Below, piece after piece: positions 41,108 through 50,902 of a DNA stretch of 64,000 bases. Source of the stretch: Pseudomonas berkeleyensis (GTDB taxonomy: Bacteria; Pseudomonadota; Gammaproteobacteria; Pseudomonadales; Pseudomonadaceae); contig NZ_CP059139.1 in NCBI RefSeq assembly GCF_014109765.1, forward strand, positions 4,795,001-4,859,000. Direction: 5' to 3'. The stretch's first letter is position 1. Each line of letters begins with the position of its first letter. The translations under genes and the position numbers were made by a program. The notes below the pieces were generated by a model that was not told where the DNA came from, did no database searches, and saw nothing but the letters and a program-made list of their open reading frames with translations.

Positions 41108-43030
41108 ATGAGCATTTTCAGTCACTTCCAACAACGTTTCGAGGCGACCCGCCAGGAGGAGTACTCGCTGCAGGAGTACCTTGAACTGTGCAAACAGGAT
41201 CGCAGCGCCTATGCCACTGCGGCCGAACGCCTGCTGATGGCAATCGGCGAACCGGAGTTGCTCGACACCTCGAGCAACTCCCGCCTGTCACGAATCTTCT
41301 CCAACAAGGTGATCCGCCGTTATCCGGCCTTTGCCGACTTCCATGGCATGGAAGAGTGCATCGACCAGATCGTCTCCTACTTCCGCCACGCCGCTCAGGG
41401 CCTGGAAGAGAAGAAACAGATTCTCTATCTGCTCGGCCCGGTAGGCGGCGGTAAATCCTCGCTGGCCGAAAAGCTCAAGCAACTGATGGAGAAGGTGCCC
41501 TTCTACGCCATCAAGGGCTCGCCGGTATTCGAGTCGCCGCTGGGTCTGTTCAATGCCACCGAAGACGGTGCGATCCTCGAAGAGGACTATGGTATCCCGC
41601 GCCGTTACCTGAACTCGATCATGTCGCCCTGGGCCACCAAACGCCTGCAGGAGTTCGGTGGCGACATCAGCCAGTTCCGCGTGGTCAAGCTCTACCCGTC
41701 GATCCTCAACCAGATCGCCGTGGCCAAGACCGAGCCGGGCGACGAGAACAACCAGGACATTTCCGCCCTGGTCGGCAAGGTGGATATTCGCAAGCTGGAG
41801 GAATTCCCGCAGAACGATGCCGACGCCTACAGCTACTCGGGGGCACTGTGCCGGGCCAACCAGGGCCTGATGGAATTCGTCGAGATGTTCAAGGCGCCAA
41901 TCAAGGTGCTGCACCCGCTGCTGACCGCCACCCAGGAAGGCAACTACAACAGCACCGAAGGCCTCGGCGCGATCCCCTACAGCGGCATCCTGCTGGCCCA
42001 CTCCAACGAATCGGAATGGCACAGCTTCCGTAACAACAAGAACAACGAGGCCTTCATCGACCGCATCTACATCGTCAAGGTGCCCTACTGCCTGCGCGTG
42101 ACCGACGAGATCAAGATCTACGACAAATTGCTGATCAACAGCTCGCTGGCCAAAGCCCATTGCGCGCCGGATACCCTGAAGATGCTCGCCCAGTTCTCCA
42201 CCCTGTCGCGCCTGAAAGAGCCGGAGAACTCCAACATCTACTCGAAGATGCGCGTCTACGACGGCGAGAACCTCAAGGACACCGACCCAAAAGCCAAGTC
42301 GATCCAGGAATACCGTGACAGCGCTGGGGTCGACGAAGGCATGAACGGCCTGTCGACCCGTTTCGCCTTCAAGATTCTGTCCAAGGTCTTCAACTTCGAC
42401 CCGCACGAGATCGCTGCCAACCCGGTGCATCTGCTCTACGTACTGGAGCAACAGATCGAGCAGGAACAATTCCCTGCCGAGGTGCGCGAGCGCTACCTGC
42501 GCTACATCAAGGAATACCTGGCACCGCGCTACATCGAATTCATCGGCAAGGAGATCCAGACCGCCTACCTCGAGTCTTACAGCGAATACGGGCAGAACAT
42601 CTTCGACCGCTACGTACTGTACGCCGACTTCTGGATTCAGGATCAGGAGTATCGTGACCCGGAAACCGGCGAGATTCTCAACCGCGTGGCCCTCAACGAG
42701 GAGCTGGAGAAGATCGAGAAGCCGGCCGGCATCAGCAATCCGAAGGATTTCCGCAACGAGATCGTCAACTTCGTGCTGCGCGCACGCGCCAACAACAATG
42801 GCAAGAACCCGACCTGGCTCAGCTACGAGAAGCTGCGCGTGGTAATCGAGAAGAAAATGTTCTCCAACACCGAGGATCTGCTCCCGGTCATCAGCTTCAA
42901 CGCCAAGGGCAGCAAGGAGGATCAGCAGAAGCACAACGACTTCGTCAAGCGCATGGTCGAGCGCGGCTACACCGAGAAGCAGGTGCGCCTGCTCTCGGAG
43001 TGGTACCTGCGGGTTCGCAAGTCTCAGTAA
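41108..43030 (+). CDS. prkA: PrkA-type serine protein kinase (YeaG)
   Basis: A 640-residue cytoplasmic protein. The N-terminal AAA-like PrkA domain (about 1-380) has Walker A YLLGPVGGGKSSLAEKL and the IKGSPVFESPLGLF motif; the C-terminal domain (about 390-640) resembles a kinase fold. A GAGGTGA ribosome site precedes ATG 41108. The family is linked to nutrient-stress survival in enterobacteria; whether it is a true kinase or a protease-like ATPase is still debated for some members. The following yeaH and spoVR genes form a conserved module with it. PAO1 equivalent PA0588. Confidence 0.93.
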   Translation: MSIFSHFQQRFEATRQEEYSLQEYLELCKQDRSAYATAAERLLMAIGEPELLDTSSNSRLSRIFSNKVIRRYPAFADFHGMEECIDQIVSYFRHAAQGLEEKKQILYLLGPVGGGKSSLAEKLKQLMEKVPFYAIKGSPVFESPLGLFNATEDGAILEEDYGIPRRYLNSIMSPWATKRLQEFGGDISQFRVVKLYPSILNQIAVAKTEPGDENNQDISALVGKVDIRKLEEFPQNDADAYSYSGALCRANQGLMEFVEMFKAPIKVLHPLLTATQEGNYNSTEGLGAIPYSGILLAHSNESEWHSFRNNKNNEAFIDRIYIVKVPYCLRVTDEIKIYDKLLINSSLAKAHCAPDTLKMLAQFSTLSRLKEPENSNIYSKMRVYDGENLKDTDPKAKSIQEYRDSAGVDEGMNGLSTRFAFKILSKVFNFDPHEIAANPVHLLYVLEQQIEQEQFPAEVRERYLRYIKEYLAPRYIEFIGKEIQTAYLESYSEYGQNIFDRYVLYADFWIQDQEYRDPETGEILNRVALNEELEKIEKPAGISNPKDFRNEIVNFVLRARANNNGKNPTWLSYEKLRVVIEKKMFSNTEDLLPVISFNAKGSKEDQQKHNDFVKRMVERGYTEKQVRLLSEWYLRVRKSQ

Positions 43031-43037
43031 GCCCTGT

Positions 43038-43058
43038 CCGGCGCGCACCGCGCGCCGG
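43038..43058 (+). other. GC-rich hairpin after prkA
   Basis: CCGGCGCG and CGCGCCGG form an 8-base-pair stem around CACCG just after the prkA stop. There is no T-run, so it may stabilise the transcript's 3' end or cause only partial termination rather than ending transcription. Confidence 0.45.
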
Positions 43059-43095
43059 GTCATTCGCTGCCTGCCCGTAGCTACGGGCGGGCAAG

Positions 43096-43233
43096 AACCT
43101 GTTCAAAGTCTCGCGAGCTAGAGTCATGCAAGGCGAAAACAGGCGAGGACGCGCAGTTTACGAGCTGTAAATGAGCAGTCCGAGCCTGTTTTTAACGCAG
43201 CAGGGCCGACGCGCAGCAGAGTTTGAACGGGTT
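43096..43233. repeat. MITE-like dispersed repeat, short copy
   Basis: This 138-base element between prkA and yeaH has near-perfect 12-base terminal inverted repeats (AACCTGTTCAAA and TTTGAACGGGTT, one mismatch). It has an inner inverted pair, AAAACAGGCGAGGA / TCCGAGCCTGTTTT. It shares 15, 19 and 17 base identical blocks with the copy at 21353-21545. It ends 14 bases before the yeaH start, and the yeaH ribosome site AAGGAG lies immediately beyond its right end. Confidence 0.8.
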
Positions 43234-43246
43234 CGAAGGAGACGTC

Positions 43247-44518
43247 ATGAGCTACGTGATCGACCGACGCCTAAATGGCAAAAACAAGAGCACGGTGAAC
43301 CGCCAGCGCTTTTTGCGGCGTTACCGTGAGCACATCAAGAAGGCGGTGGAGGAGGCCGTCAGCCGGCGCTCCATCACCGACATGGAGCACGGCGAGCAGA
43401 TCAGCATTCCCGGCCGCGATATCGACGAGCCGGTGCTGCATCACGGCCGCGGCGGCAAGCAGACCATCGTCCACCCCGGCAACAAGGAGTTCACCACCGG
43501 CGAACGCATTCCGCGCCCCCAGGGAGGTGGTGGTGGGCGTGGCAGCGGCAAGGCGAGCAACTCCGGCGAAGGCATGGACGAGTTCGTCTTCCAGATCACC
43601 CAGGAGGAGTTTCTCGACTTCATGTTCGAGGATCTGGAGCTGCCTAACCTGGTCAAGCGCCACCTGACTGGCGCAGAAACCTTCAAGACCGTACGTGCCG
43701 GCATCAGTAACGAGGGCAACCCCTCGCGCATCAACATCATCCGCACCCTGCGCTCGGCCCATGCGCGGCGCATCGCCCTGTCCGGCTCCAGCCGCGCCAA
43801 ATTGCGCGAAGCCAAGGCCGAGCTGGAGCGGCTACGACGGGAAGAACCAGACAACTTCGGCGATATCCAGGCGATTCAGGAAGAAATCGAACGACTCAGT
43901 GCACGCATCCATCGCGTGCCGTTTCTCGATACCTTTGACCTCAAGTACAACCTGCTGACCAAACAGCCCAACCCCAGCTCCAAGGCGGTGATGTTCTGCC
44001 TGATGGACGTGTCCGGCTCCATGACCCAAGCCACCAAGGACGTGGCCAAGCGCTTCTTCATCCTTCTGTACCTGTTCCTCAAGCGCAATTACGACAAGAT
44101 CGACGTGGTGTTCATCCGCCACCACACCAGTGCCAAGGAAGTGGATGAGGAGGAGTTCTTCTACTCCCGCGAGACCGGCGGCACCATCGTATCCAGCGCG
44201 CTGAAGCTGATGCAGGAGGTAATGGCCGAGCGCTACCCGATCAACGAGTGGAACATCTACGCAGCCCAGGCATCGGACGGCGACAACTGGAACGACGACT
44301 CCCCGGTATGCCGGGATATCTTGATCAACCAGATCATGCCGTTCGTGCAGTACTTCACCTACGTCGAGATCACTCCACGCGAGCACCAGGCGTTGTGGTT
44401 CGAATACGAGCAGGTGGCCGAGGCCTTCGCCGACAGCTTCGCCCAGCAACAACTGGTGTCTGCGGCGGACATCTATCCGGTGTTCCGTGAACTGTTCCAG
44501 CGTCGCCTGGTGAGCTGA
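43247..44518 (+). CDS. yeaH: YeaH/YhbH family protein (DUF444, von Willebrand A-like domain)
   Basis: A 423-residue cytoplasmic protein of unknown biochemical role. The N-terminal third is basic and disordered-looking and includes a Gly-rich run [20 protein letters not shown] (about 88-107). The C-terminal half is a vWA-type domain with a MIDAS-like motif [18 protein letters not shown] (about 248-265). ATG 43247 has AAGGAG at good spacing. It is the partner of prkA and spoVR in many bacteria, implying a common pathway. A repeat element separates it from prkA here. PAO1 equivalent PA0587. Confidence 0.92.
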   Translation: MSYVIDRRLNGKNKSTVNRQRFLRRYREHIKKAVEEAVSRRSITDMEHGEQISIPGRDIDEPVLHHGRGGKQTIVHPGNKEFTTGERIPRPQGGGGGRGSGKASNSGEGMDEFVFQITQEEFLDFMFEDLELPNLVKRHLTGAETFKTVRAGISNEGNPSRINIIRTLRSAHARRIALSGSSRAKLREAKAELERLRREEPDNFGDIQAIQEEIERLSARIHRVPFLDTFDLKYNLLTKQPNPSSKAVMFCLMDVSGSMTQATKDVAKRFFILLYLFLKRNYDKIDVVFIRHHTSAKEVDEEEFFYSRETGGTIVSSALKLMQEVMAERYPINEWNIYAAQASDGDNWNDDSPVCRDILINQIMPFVQYFTYVEITPREHQALWFEYEQVAEAFADSFAQQQLVSAADIYPVFRELFQRRLVS

Positions 44519-44528
44519 GGGCCAAGCC

Positions 44529-46094
44529 ATGAATGCTACTGCCAAGAAGCGCCAACCGCTGTCCACCGGTTCGGAATGGACTTTCGAGCTGATCCGCGCC
44601 TACGACCGTGAGATCGCGCGCATCGCCGAGCGCTACGCGCTGGACACCTATCCGAATCAGATCGAGGTCATCACCGCCGAGCAGATGATGGACGCCTACG
44701 CCTCGGTAGGCATGCCGCTGGGCTATCACCACTGGTCGTACGGCAAGCATTTTCTCGCCACCGAGAAAGGCTACAAGCGCGGCCAGATGGGCCTGGCCTA
44801 CGAGATCGTGATCAACTCCGATCCCTGCATCGCCTACCTGATGGAAGAAAACACCATCTGCATGCAGGCGTTGGTGATCGCCCACGCCTGTTACGGTCAC
44901 AACAGCTTCTTCAAGGGCAACTACCTGTTCCGCACCTGGACCGATGCCAGCTCGATCATCGACTACCTGGTGTTCGCCAAGCAGTACATCATGCAGTGCG
45001 AGGAGCGCTACGGCATCGACGCCGTGGAGGAATTGCTCGACTCCTGCCATGCCCTGATGAACTACGGCGTCGACCGCTACAAACGCCCCTACCCCATCTC
45101 CGCCGAAGAAGAACGCAGGCGCCAGAAGGATCGCGAAGAACACCTGCAGAAGCAGATCAATGACTTGTGGCGCACCATTCCCAGGAGCGCAGAGAAGGGC
45201 AACGAGAAGGACAACAAGCGCTTCCCGGCCGAACCGCAGGAGAACATCCTCTATTTCCTCGAGAAGCACGCGCCGCTGCTGGAGCCCTGGCAACGCGAAG
45301 TGATCCGCATCGTGCGCAAGATCGCCCAGTACTTCTACCCGCAGCGCCAGACCCAGGTGATGAACGAAGGCTGGGCCACCTTCTGGCACTACACCCTGAT
45401 GAACGACCTGTACGACGAAGGCCTGGTCACCGACGGTTTCATGATGGAGTTCCTGCAGTCGCACACCAGTGTGGTCTACCAGCCACCGTTCGACAGTCCC
45501 TACTACAGCGGCATCAACCCCTATGCCCTGGGCTTCGCCATGTACCGCGACATCCGCCGTATCTGCGAGGAGCCCACCGAGGAGGACAAACACTGGTTCC
45601 CCGACATCGCCGGCAGCGATTGGCTGACCACGCTCAAGTTCGCCATGAACAGCTTCAAGGACGAGAGCTTCATCCTGCAGTTCCTTTCACCCAAGGTGAT
45701 TCGTGACTTCAAGCTGTTCGGCATCCTCGACGACGACCAAAAGGACGAGCTGCTGGTACCGGCCATCCATGACGAACCCGGTTATCGCACCATCCGCGAG
45801 CTGCTCGCCGCGCAATACAACCTGGGCAACCGCGAACCCAACGTGCAGATCTGGAACATCGACCGTCGCGGCGACCGCTCGCTGACTCTGCGCCACCAGC
45901 AGCACGACCGCAAGCCACTGGGCGACTCCACCGGCGAAGTGCTCAAACACCTGCATCGGCTGTGGGGCTTCGATATTCACCTGGAGGTGTGCCAGGGCGA
46001 TCAACTGATCACCACCCAGCACGTCCCACCACGCGGCAGCGCCGAGGGGGACAACGAATATCCTCGCCTGGATCTGATCATTCCACCCATTTGA
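44529..46094 (+). CDS. spoVR: SpoVR family protein (YcgB-like)
   Basis: A 521-residue protein of the SpoVR family, named for a Bacillus spore-cortex gene but widespread in non-sporulating bacteria. Conserved stretches include MPLGYHHWSYGKHFLATEK near residue 60, the histidine-rich VIAHACYGHNSFFKGNYLF, and NEGWATFWHYTLMNDLYDEG near 280. The clustered His and Glu residues suggest a metal site, but no reaction is known. It starts 10 bases after yeaH and belongs to the same operon. Confidence 0.92.
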   Translation: MNATAKKRQPLSTGSEWTFELIRAYDREIARIAERYALDTYPNQIEVITAEQMMDAYASVGMPLGYHHWSYGKHFLATEKGYKRGQMGLAYEIVINSDPCIAYLMEENTICMQALVIAHACYGHNSFFKGNYLFRTWTDASSIIDYLVFAKQYIMQCEERYGIDAVEELLDSCHALMNYGVDRYKRPYPISAEEERRRQKDREEHLQKQINDLWRTIPRSAEKGNEKDNKRFPAEPQENILYFLEKHAPLLEPWQREVIRIVRKIAQYFYPQRQTQVMNEGWATFWHYTLMNDLYDEGLVTDGFMMEFLQSHTSVVYQPPFDSPYYSGINPYALGFAMYRDIRRICEEPTEEDKHWFPDIAGSDWLTTLKFAMNSFKDESFILQFLSPKVIRDFKLFGILDDDQKDELLVPAIHDEPGYRTIRELLAAQYNLGNREPNVQIWNIDRRGDRSLTLRHQQHDRKPLGDSTGEVLKHLHRLWGFDIHLEVCQGDQLITTQHVPPRGSAEGDNEYPRLDLIIPPI

Positions 46095-46155
46095 TCGGTT
46101 GCCGGGCATGACGCGAGCAATCAGCATCGCAGGCAGACTCCGCGAGATGCCGCGC

Positions 46156-46668
46156 ATGCGCCTATTTCTGGTAATTCTCCTGTGCCTGGGGCTGGCCACC
46201 TGCACCAGCCACATCCCCCAGGCACAAATACTCAGCCCCGCCGACGCATCGCTCGCCGGGCGTCACAGTTTCGAGTTAATCGACCCACAATCCAGCCTGG
46301 AGGGCGAAGCACCCTTTCCAGAGCGTTATCGCCAGCTTCCGCAACTGCTGCGCCATGGCCTATCCGCACGGGGTTACCACGAGAGCCAGCAGCCGCAACT
46401 GCATATCTACTACTGGCTGGCCGTGCAGGACAGCCCATTGATGTTCAAGGTCGCCACGCCGCCACCCAACGCACTTGGCCCCTATCAGGCCATCCATCGC
46501 CTGCGCGACGAAACCGGCACCTTGCGCCTGCGCCTCACCGACCTCGACGAGCGCATCCTCTGGGAAGGCGTGATCAGCACGGGGCTGAGCCCAGCGCGTG
46601 ACAGCGCCGAACTGCTGGAGCGTGCCGTTCAGGTGCTGACCGAACAGATCCCGCAAACCACACCGTAG
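46156..46668 (+). CDS. Probable lipoprotein, DUF4136-like
   Basis: A 170-residue predicted lipoprotein. The N-terminal signal MRLFLVILLCLGLATC ends in a lipobox-like LATC, and the mature part begins with the lipid-bearing cysteine. The body has the pattern of DUF4136 proteins (HSFELIDPQSS..., LRHGLSARGYHESQQPQLHIYYW, RLRLTDLDERILWEGVIS). The start is uncertain: ATG 46108, 46147 and 46156 are all in frame; 46156 gives the cleanest signal peptide. The TAG stop lies at the tip of a palindromic repeat. PAO1 equivalent PA0585; function unknown. Confidence 0.78.
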   Translation: MRLFLVILLCLGLATCTSHIPQAQILSPADASLAGRHSFELIDPQSSLEGEAPFPERYRQLPQLLRHGLSARGYHESQQPQLHIYYWLAVQDSPLMFKVATPPPNALGPYQAIHRLRDETGTLRLRLTDLDERILWEGVISTGLSPARDSAELLERAVQVLTEQIPQTTP

Positions 46669-46723
46669 CCCGGATGCAATCCGGGGATATCCGCGCGAAC
46701 GTCCCGGATTGCATCCGGGCTAC
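46665..46723. repeat. GTAGCCCGGATGCAATCCGGG palindrome
   Basis: Perfect 21-base arms beginning GTAGCCCGGATGCAATCCGG are inverted around 17 bases. The left tip supplies the TAG stop of the lipoprotein gene (46666-46668). No second copy was seen in this window, but the pattern is the kind found many times in pseudomonad genomes. Confidence 0.85.
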
Positions 46724-46796
46724 CTCCTGATAAACCGTTGCACGGCGCAGCCTGGCGCGATCTTCGGTATCCTCTGCGCTCAGTGGAGGAACAGTC

Positions 46797-48026
46797 ATGC
46801 AGATCTACAAAGTCGGCGGCGCAGTACGTGATCGCCTGCTCGGCCGCCCCGTCAGCGAAGTGGACTGGGTAGTGGTCGGCGCCAGTGCCGAGCAGATGCT
46901 CGAGCTCGGTTACCGCCCTGTGGGCGCCGACTTTCCGGTGTTCCTGCACCCGCAGACGGGCGAGGAATATGCTCTGGCTCGCACCGAACGCAAGAGCGGC
47001 CGCGGCTACGGCGGCTTCACCTTTCACGCCAGCCCCGACGTCACGCTGGAAGAAGACCTGATCCGCCGCGACCTCACCGTCAACGCCATGGCCGAGGACG
47101 AACAGGGCAAGCTGATCGACCCCTACGATGGCCAGCACGATCTTCAGGCACGCATCCTGCGCCACGTTTCCCCGGCCTTCGCCGAAGACCCGCTACGTGT
47201 ACTGCGCGTCGCCCGCTTCGCCGCGCGCTATGCGCCGCTCGGCTTCAGCATTGCGCCGGAAACCCTGGCGCTGATGCATCAGTTGGCCGAGTCCGGCGAA
47301 CTGGGTCATCTCACCGCCGAACGCAGCTGGAAAGAAATCTCTCGCGCGCTGATGGAGCCGCGCCCGGATGTATTCATCCAGGCGCTACGCGACTGCGGCG
47401 CACTGGCCGCCCTGCTGCCGGAAGTGGACGACCTGTTCGGCGTGCCGCAGCCGCCCGCCCATCACCCGGAGATCGATACCGGCGTGCACGTACTGAGCGT
47501 GCTGCGCCAGTGCGCCGAGCACCAACAACCGTTGAGCGTACGCTGGGCATGCCTGCTTCACGACGTTGGCAAGGGTCTGACCCCGGAGGCCGACTGGCCA
47601 CACCATATCGCCCACGAGCACAAAGGCCTGAAGCTGATTCAGGCGATCAACGACCGCTGCAAGGCACCGCGTGACTGCGCTGAGCTGGCGTTACTGGTCG
47701 GCGAGTTCCATACCCATGGGCACCGTGCCTTTGAGCTGCGTCCCTCGACGCTGCTGGAATTGCTGCAACGCTTCGACGTGTTCCGGCGGCCGCAGCGCTT
47801 CGCTGAATTCGTCACGGCCTGCGAGATGGACGCTCGTGGCCGTAAGGGTCTGGAACAGCGTGAATATCCACAAGCCGCGTATCTGCTAGGCGCTGCCGAG
47901 ATCGCTCGGCAAGTGGCGGTCAAACCGCTGCTGGAGAAGGGTTTCAAAGGTGCCGAGTTAGGCGAAGCACTCAATCGCGAACGCCTGAAAGCACTCAAGG
48001 CCTACAAGGAACAGCCGTCTCTTTGA
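46797..48026 (+). CDS. cca: CCA-adding tRNA nucleotidyltransferase with HD domain
   Basis: A 409-residue class II CCA enzyme that builds or repairs the tRNA 3' CCA. The N-terminal nucleotidyltransferase motif is [20 protein letters not shown], with the metal pair in EVDWVVV. The [15 protein letters not shown] motif and ERSWKEI segment are typical, and the C-terminal HD phosphohydrolase domain has [18 protein letters not shown], as in gamma-proteobacterial bifunctional enzymes. It is preceded by a repeat-filled gap and followed by another repeat, so it is probably monocistronic. Confidence 0.96.
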   Translation: MQIYKVGGAVRDRLLGRPVSEVDWVVVGASAEQMLELGYRPVGADFPVFLHPQTGEEYALARTERKSGRGYGGFTFHASPDVTLEEDLIRRDLTVNAMAEDEQGKLIDPYDGQHDLQARILRHVSPAFAEDPLRVLRVARFAARYAPLGFSIAPETLALMHQLAESGELGHLTAERSWKEISRALMEPRPDVFIQALRDCGALAALLPEVDDLFGVPQPPAHHPEIDTGVHVLSVLRQCAEHQQPLSVRWACLLHDVGKGLTPEADWPHHIAHEHKGLKLIQAINDRCKAPRDCAELALLVGEFHTHGHRAFELRPSTLLELLQRFDVFRRPQRFAEFVTACEMDARGRKGLEQREYPQAAYLLGAAEIARQVAVKPLLEKGFKGAELGEALNRERLKALKAYKEQPSL

Positions 48027-48033
48027 CGAAACC

Positions 48034-48087
48034 GTAGGGTGCGCCATGCGCACCCCTGGTAACCGCGGTACAGGCGGCGCCCCCTAC
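48034..48087. repeat. GTAGGGTGC-type palindrome overlapping the folK-paralogue stop
   Basis: GTAGGGTGCGCCATGCGCACC at the left and GGCGGCGCCCCCTAC at the right are imperfect inverted repeats; the left arm is itself a palindrome. It belongs to the same class as the element at 26341-26402. The CTA at 48084-48086 is the minus-strand TAG stop of the HPPK paralogue. Confidence 0.7.
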
Positions 48088-48626
48088 GCAGCCCCGTCCG
48101 AATGCGCCTGCAACAACGCCTGCGGTGTCAACTCGATACCACGCCACTGAAAGGCGGCCGGCCAGAGTTGCTGATCGATCTGCGTCGTCGCCCACAGATC
48201 AGCGAACGAACGGCCATCCACCGGATGCTGCAGCTGCGGCACCAGCAGCGCCAGGGGCCAGAGCACGAAAGCGTTCTTGAGAATCTCCGCGCGCGGCAGG
48301 ATCAAGCCATTGAAGTTGCCGACCTGCTCACCGTACAGCAGCACGTCGATATCCAGCGGCAAACCCTTGCGATCCGGAGCATAGCGACCGTTATCGGCTT
48401 CGATGAATTTCAGCCGGCGATCCAGCTCCAGCAGCGGCAGCTCGGTGTCGCCCACCACCACCAGATTGAAGAAGTTGCCACTCTTGATGCCCACCGCGTG
48501 GCTCTCGAATACCGGCGAGCAGCGCATGTCAGCGAGCAGACCAGCCAGTGCCTCGAGCCCGGCAACAAGGTGAGCCTCGCGCTCGATATTGCTGCCGAGG
48601 CCAAGGAATACCCGGGTCAGAGACAT
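48084..48626 (-). CDS. folK: HPPK-like protein (2-amino-4-hydroxy-6-hydroxymethyldihydropteridine diphosphokinase paralogue)
   Basis: A 180-residue protein of the HPPK family, which pyrophosphorylates the pterin alcohol after FolB in folate synthesis. The N-terminus VFLGLGSNIEREAHLVAGL and the GNFFNLVVVGDTELPLLELDRRLK segment are family hallmarks. The usual GPRTLDLDI signature is instead DRKGLPLDIDVLLYG, so the Pro-Arg pair is missing but the metal-binding DxD remains. It overlaps folB by 10 bases. PAO1 also has a second folK elsewhere (near panB), so this may be a specialised paralogue. Its stop lies in a palindromic repeat. Confidence 0.82.
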   Translation of the reverse strand: MSLTRVFLGLGSNIEREAHLVAGLEALAGLLADMRCSPVFESHAVGIKSGNFFNLVVVGDTELPLLELDRRLKFIEADNGRYAPDRKGLPLDIDVLLYGEQVGNFNGLILPRAEILKNAFVLWPLALLVPQLQHPVDGRSFADLWATTQIDQQLWPAAFQWRGIELTPQALLQAHSDGAA

Positions 48627-48973
48627 CCGCGCTCGATCTCCACGCCTACACCACCACGTGCCGCCGGCACGGCGCCGGGCTTGGTCAGCTTGAGGCGTAT
48701 CCAGGGAATCTGGAATTCCTCCATCAACACCTGCACCAGGCGTTCGGCGAAAGTCTCCACCAGGATGAATTGCGATTCGGAAGCGAAGGACTGAATGCGC
48801 GCGGACACGCTGGCATAGTCGAGTGCCCGGTTGAGATCATCGTCGGCCGCGGCCGGGCGGTTATCCCAGCCCATCTGCAGGTCGAGGCGCAGGCACTGGC
48901 GAATGTCGCGCTCCCAATCGTAGGCGCCGATCACCGTGTCGACCTCCAGCCCCTCGATAAATACTCTGTCCAC
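48617..48973 (-). CDS. folB: Dihydroneopterin aldolase
   Basis: A 118-residue enzyme that cleaves dihydroneopterin to the hydroxymethyl pterin. The N-terminus DRVFIEGLEVDTVIGAYDWE, with its conserved Glu, and the catalytic lysine in RLKLTKPGAVPAARG are present. The start chosen is GTG 48973, with GGAGA about seven bases upstream; an in-frame GTG at 48991 is less well placed. It overlaps the HPPK paralogue and is divergent from plsY. Confidence 0.93.
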   Translation of the reverse strand: MDRVFIEGLEVDTVIGAYDWERDIRQCLRLDLQMGWDNRPAAADDDLNRALDYASVSARIQSFASESQFILVETFAERLVQVLMEEFQIPWIRLKLTKPGAVPAARGGVGVEIERGCL

Positions 48974-49048
48974 CCACACTCTCCGCGCCACGACAAGGGC
49001 GCCACACCTCGTTAGAATCGGCCCACCCCATGCATTGGAATGGCCACC

Positions 49049-49618
49049 ATGTTCTGGCTTCTGGCGATCCTCGCCTACCTGCTCGGCTCGTTGTCCTTCG
49101 CCATCCTGCTCAGCCGACTTGCTGGCGGGCCAGACCCGCGCGCCAGCGGCTCGGGCAACCCCGGCGCCACCAACATGCTGCGGGTGGCCGGCAAGAAGCT
49201 CGCTGTCATGACACTGATCGGCGACCTGTTCAAGGGCCTGCTACCGATCCTGATCGCCAAGCTGCTCGGCCTCAGCCTGCATCAACAGGCCTGGATCGGG
49301 CTGGCCGCTGTCGTCGGCCACCTCTATCCACTGTACTTTCGCTTCCGCGGCGGCAAAGGCGTGGCCACTGCCGCCGGCATGCTGCTCGGCCTCTACCCAC
49401 CGGCCGCACTACTCGCCCTTGCAGCCTGGGCTCTGGTCTTCCTGCTGACCCGCACCAGCTCGCTGGCCTCGCTGATCGCTACCCCGCTGACGCTGCCACT
49501 GCTGGCCTGGCAACAACCGGCAGCCCTGCTACCGGCCTGCGTACTGACCGGGCTGATCGTCTGGCGCCACCGCGGCAACCTGCGTGATCTGTTCGCCGGC
49601 CGCGAGCGCCGTTTTTAA
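49049..49618 (+). CDS. plsY: Acyl-phosphate:glycerol-3-phosphate acyltransferase
   Basis: A 189-residue inner-membrane enzyme with about five helices that transfers the acyl group from acyl-phosphate to glycerol-3-phosphate, the first step of phospholipid synthesis. Conserved loops are [35 protein letters not shown] and the C-terminal [19 protein letters not shown] chose ATG 49049; an in-frame ATG nine bases upstream would put the ribosome site too close. It converges with tsaD. Confidence 0.94.
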   Translation: MFWLLAILAYLLGSLSFAILLSRLAGGPDPRASGSGNPGATNMLRVAGKKLAVMTLIGDLFKGLLPILIAKLLGLSLHQQAWIGLAAVVGHLYPLYFRFRGGKGVATAAGMLLGLYPPAALLALAAWALVFLLTRTSSLASLIATPLTLPLLAWQQPAALLPACVLTGLIVWRHRGNLRDLFAGRERRF

Positions 49619-49638
49619 CCAACCTGTCGGGATGAAAA

Positions 49639-49661
49639 TCGCGGCTGAAGCCGCTCCTACA
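49639..49661. repeat. Half copy of the TGTAGGAGCGG REP family
   Basis: TCGCGGCTGAAGCCGCTCCT, followed by ACA, matches the right arm of the REP pair at 19862-19921 (TCGCGG..AA.CCGCTCCTACA). It lies between the convergent plsY and tsaD genes. Confidence 0.7.
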
Positions 49662-49674
49662 GGGCATCGACTCA

Positions 49675-50700
49675 TTAAAGCGCTGGCAACGACTCCATCG
49701 GCCAACGCGCCTGCACCTTGATCGCCAGATCCTCATGCTGCCCCGCCAACAGACGCTGGCAACCGGCATAGGCGATCATCGCGCCGTTGTCGGTGCAGAA
49801 GCGCGGCCGCGCATAGAACACCTTGCCCTTCATCTCACCCAGCATGCGCTCCAGATGCTCACGCAGCGCCTTGTTGGCACTTACGCCACCTGCGATCACC
49901 AGGCTCTTGAGCCCCGTCTGCTTGAGCGCACGTTTGCACTTGATGGTCAGAGTCTCAACCACGGCCTGCTGGAAGGCCAGTGCGATGTCGCGGCGAGCTT
50001 GATCGAGGTCGTCGTCATTGGTACGACACTGCTGCCAGGTATTAAGGGCGAAGGTCTTCAGGCCACTGAAGCTGAAATCCAGGCCAGGGCGATCGGTCAT
50101 CGGCCGAGGGAATACAAAACGCCCCGGCGTGCCCTGCTCTGCCAGCTTGGCGATCTCCGGACCGCCAGGATAATTGAGCCCCATCAGCTTGGCGGTCTTG
50201 TCGAACGCCTCACCTGCAGCATCGTCCAGCGACTCGCCGAGCAATTGATACTGACCAATGCCGTCGACCCGCACCAGTTGGGTGTGGCCACCGGAAACCA
50301 GCAAGGCGACGAACGGAAATGCCGGCGGTTGCTCTTCCAGCATCGGCGCCAGCAGATGACCTTCCATATGGTGCACGCCGACGGCCGGTATGCCCCAGGC
50401 GAAGGCCAGCGCCTGCGCGCAGGATGCGCCCACCAGCAGCGCACCGACCAGGCCAGGCCCCGCCGTGTAGGCCAGCGCGTCGATATCGCTGGCCTGCTTA
50501 CCGGCTTCGTCCAGCACCTGGCGGATCAACGGCAACATGCGTTTGACGTGATCGCGCGAAGCCAGCTCAGGCACTACGCCGCCGTAGACACGGTGCAGGT
50601 CAATCTGGCTGAACAGCGCATCGCTCAGCAGGCCGCACTCGCTGTCATAGAGCGCAACGCCGGTTTCATCGCAGGAAGTTTCCAATCCCAGTACGAGCAT
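49675..50700 (-). CDS. tsaD: tRNA N6-adenosine threonylcarbamoyltransferase
   Basis: A 341-residue ASKHA-fold enzyme that transfers the threonylcarbamoyl group to A37 of ANN-decoding tRNAs, with TsaB, TsaC and TsaE. The metal-binding histidines are in [13 protein letters not shown], the N-terminal phosphate motif is [16 protein letters not shown], and [13 protein letters not shown] is near the C-terminus. ATG 50700 ([12 protein letters not shown]) is the conserved start; an in-frame ATG 42 bases upstream is not. It is divergent from rpsU, the widely conserved tsaD/rpsU arrangement. Confidence 0.97.
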   Translation of the reverse strand: MLVLGLETSCDETGVALYDSECGLLSDALFSQIDLHRVYGGVVPELASRDHVKRMLPLIRQVLDEAGKQASDIDALAYTAGPGLVGALLVGASCAQALAFAWGIPAVGVHHMEGHLLAPMLEEQPPAFPFVALLVSGGHTQLVRVDGIGQYQLLGESLDDAAGEAFDKTAKLMGLNYPGGPEIAKLAEQGTPGRFVFPRPMTDRPGLDFSFSGLKTFALNTWQQCRTNDDDLDQARRDIALAFQQAVVETLTIKCKRALKQTGLKSLVIAGGVSANKALREHLERMLGEMKGKVFYARPRFCTDNGAMIAYAGCQRLLAGQHEDLAIKVQARWPMESLPAL

Positions 50701-50790
50701 GGAGTAAAGCCTTGGTTTGCCGCATAGAACGAAGGCGCGCATGATAAGCGCCGCCCAATGCTCCGGCCAGCGCTTTTCGACCTAAGGGCT

Positions 50791-50819
50791 TTGCATTCCT
50801 CGCCCCGAGGGGGTAACAT
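50791..50819 (+). promoter_or_regulatory. Sigma-70 promoter of rpsU-dnaG-rpoD
   Basis: TTGCAT and TAACAT are separated by exactly 17 bases, about 84 bases upstream of the rpsU start. The location matches the main promoter of the macromolecular synthesis operon in relatives. Confidence 0.6.
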
Positions 50820-50902
50820 CCGCAACCCTTGAAAACCGACGCACCCCGAGCCATTTGCCGGGAACGCGTTGAACACCGGTAATTAACGAAGGTACGACCT
50901 GG

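Noticed and set aside
41288..43063. A 591-codon minus-strand frame opposite prkA
   Set aside because: Shadow of prkA; composition is Val/Leu/His-rich without motifs.
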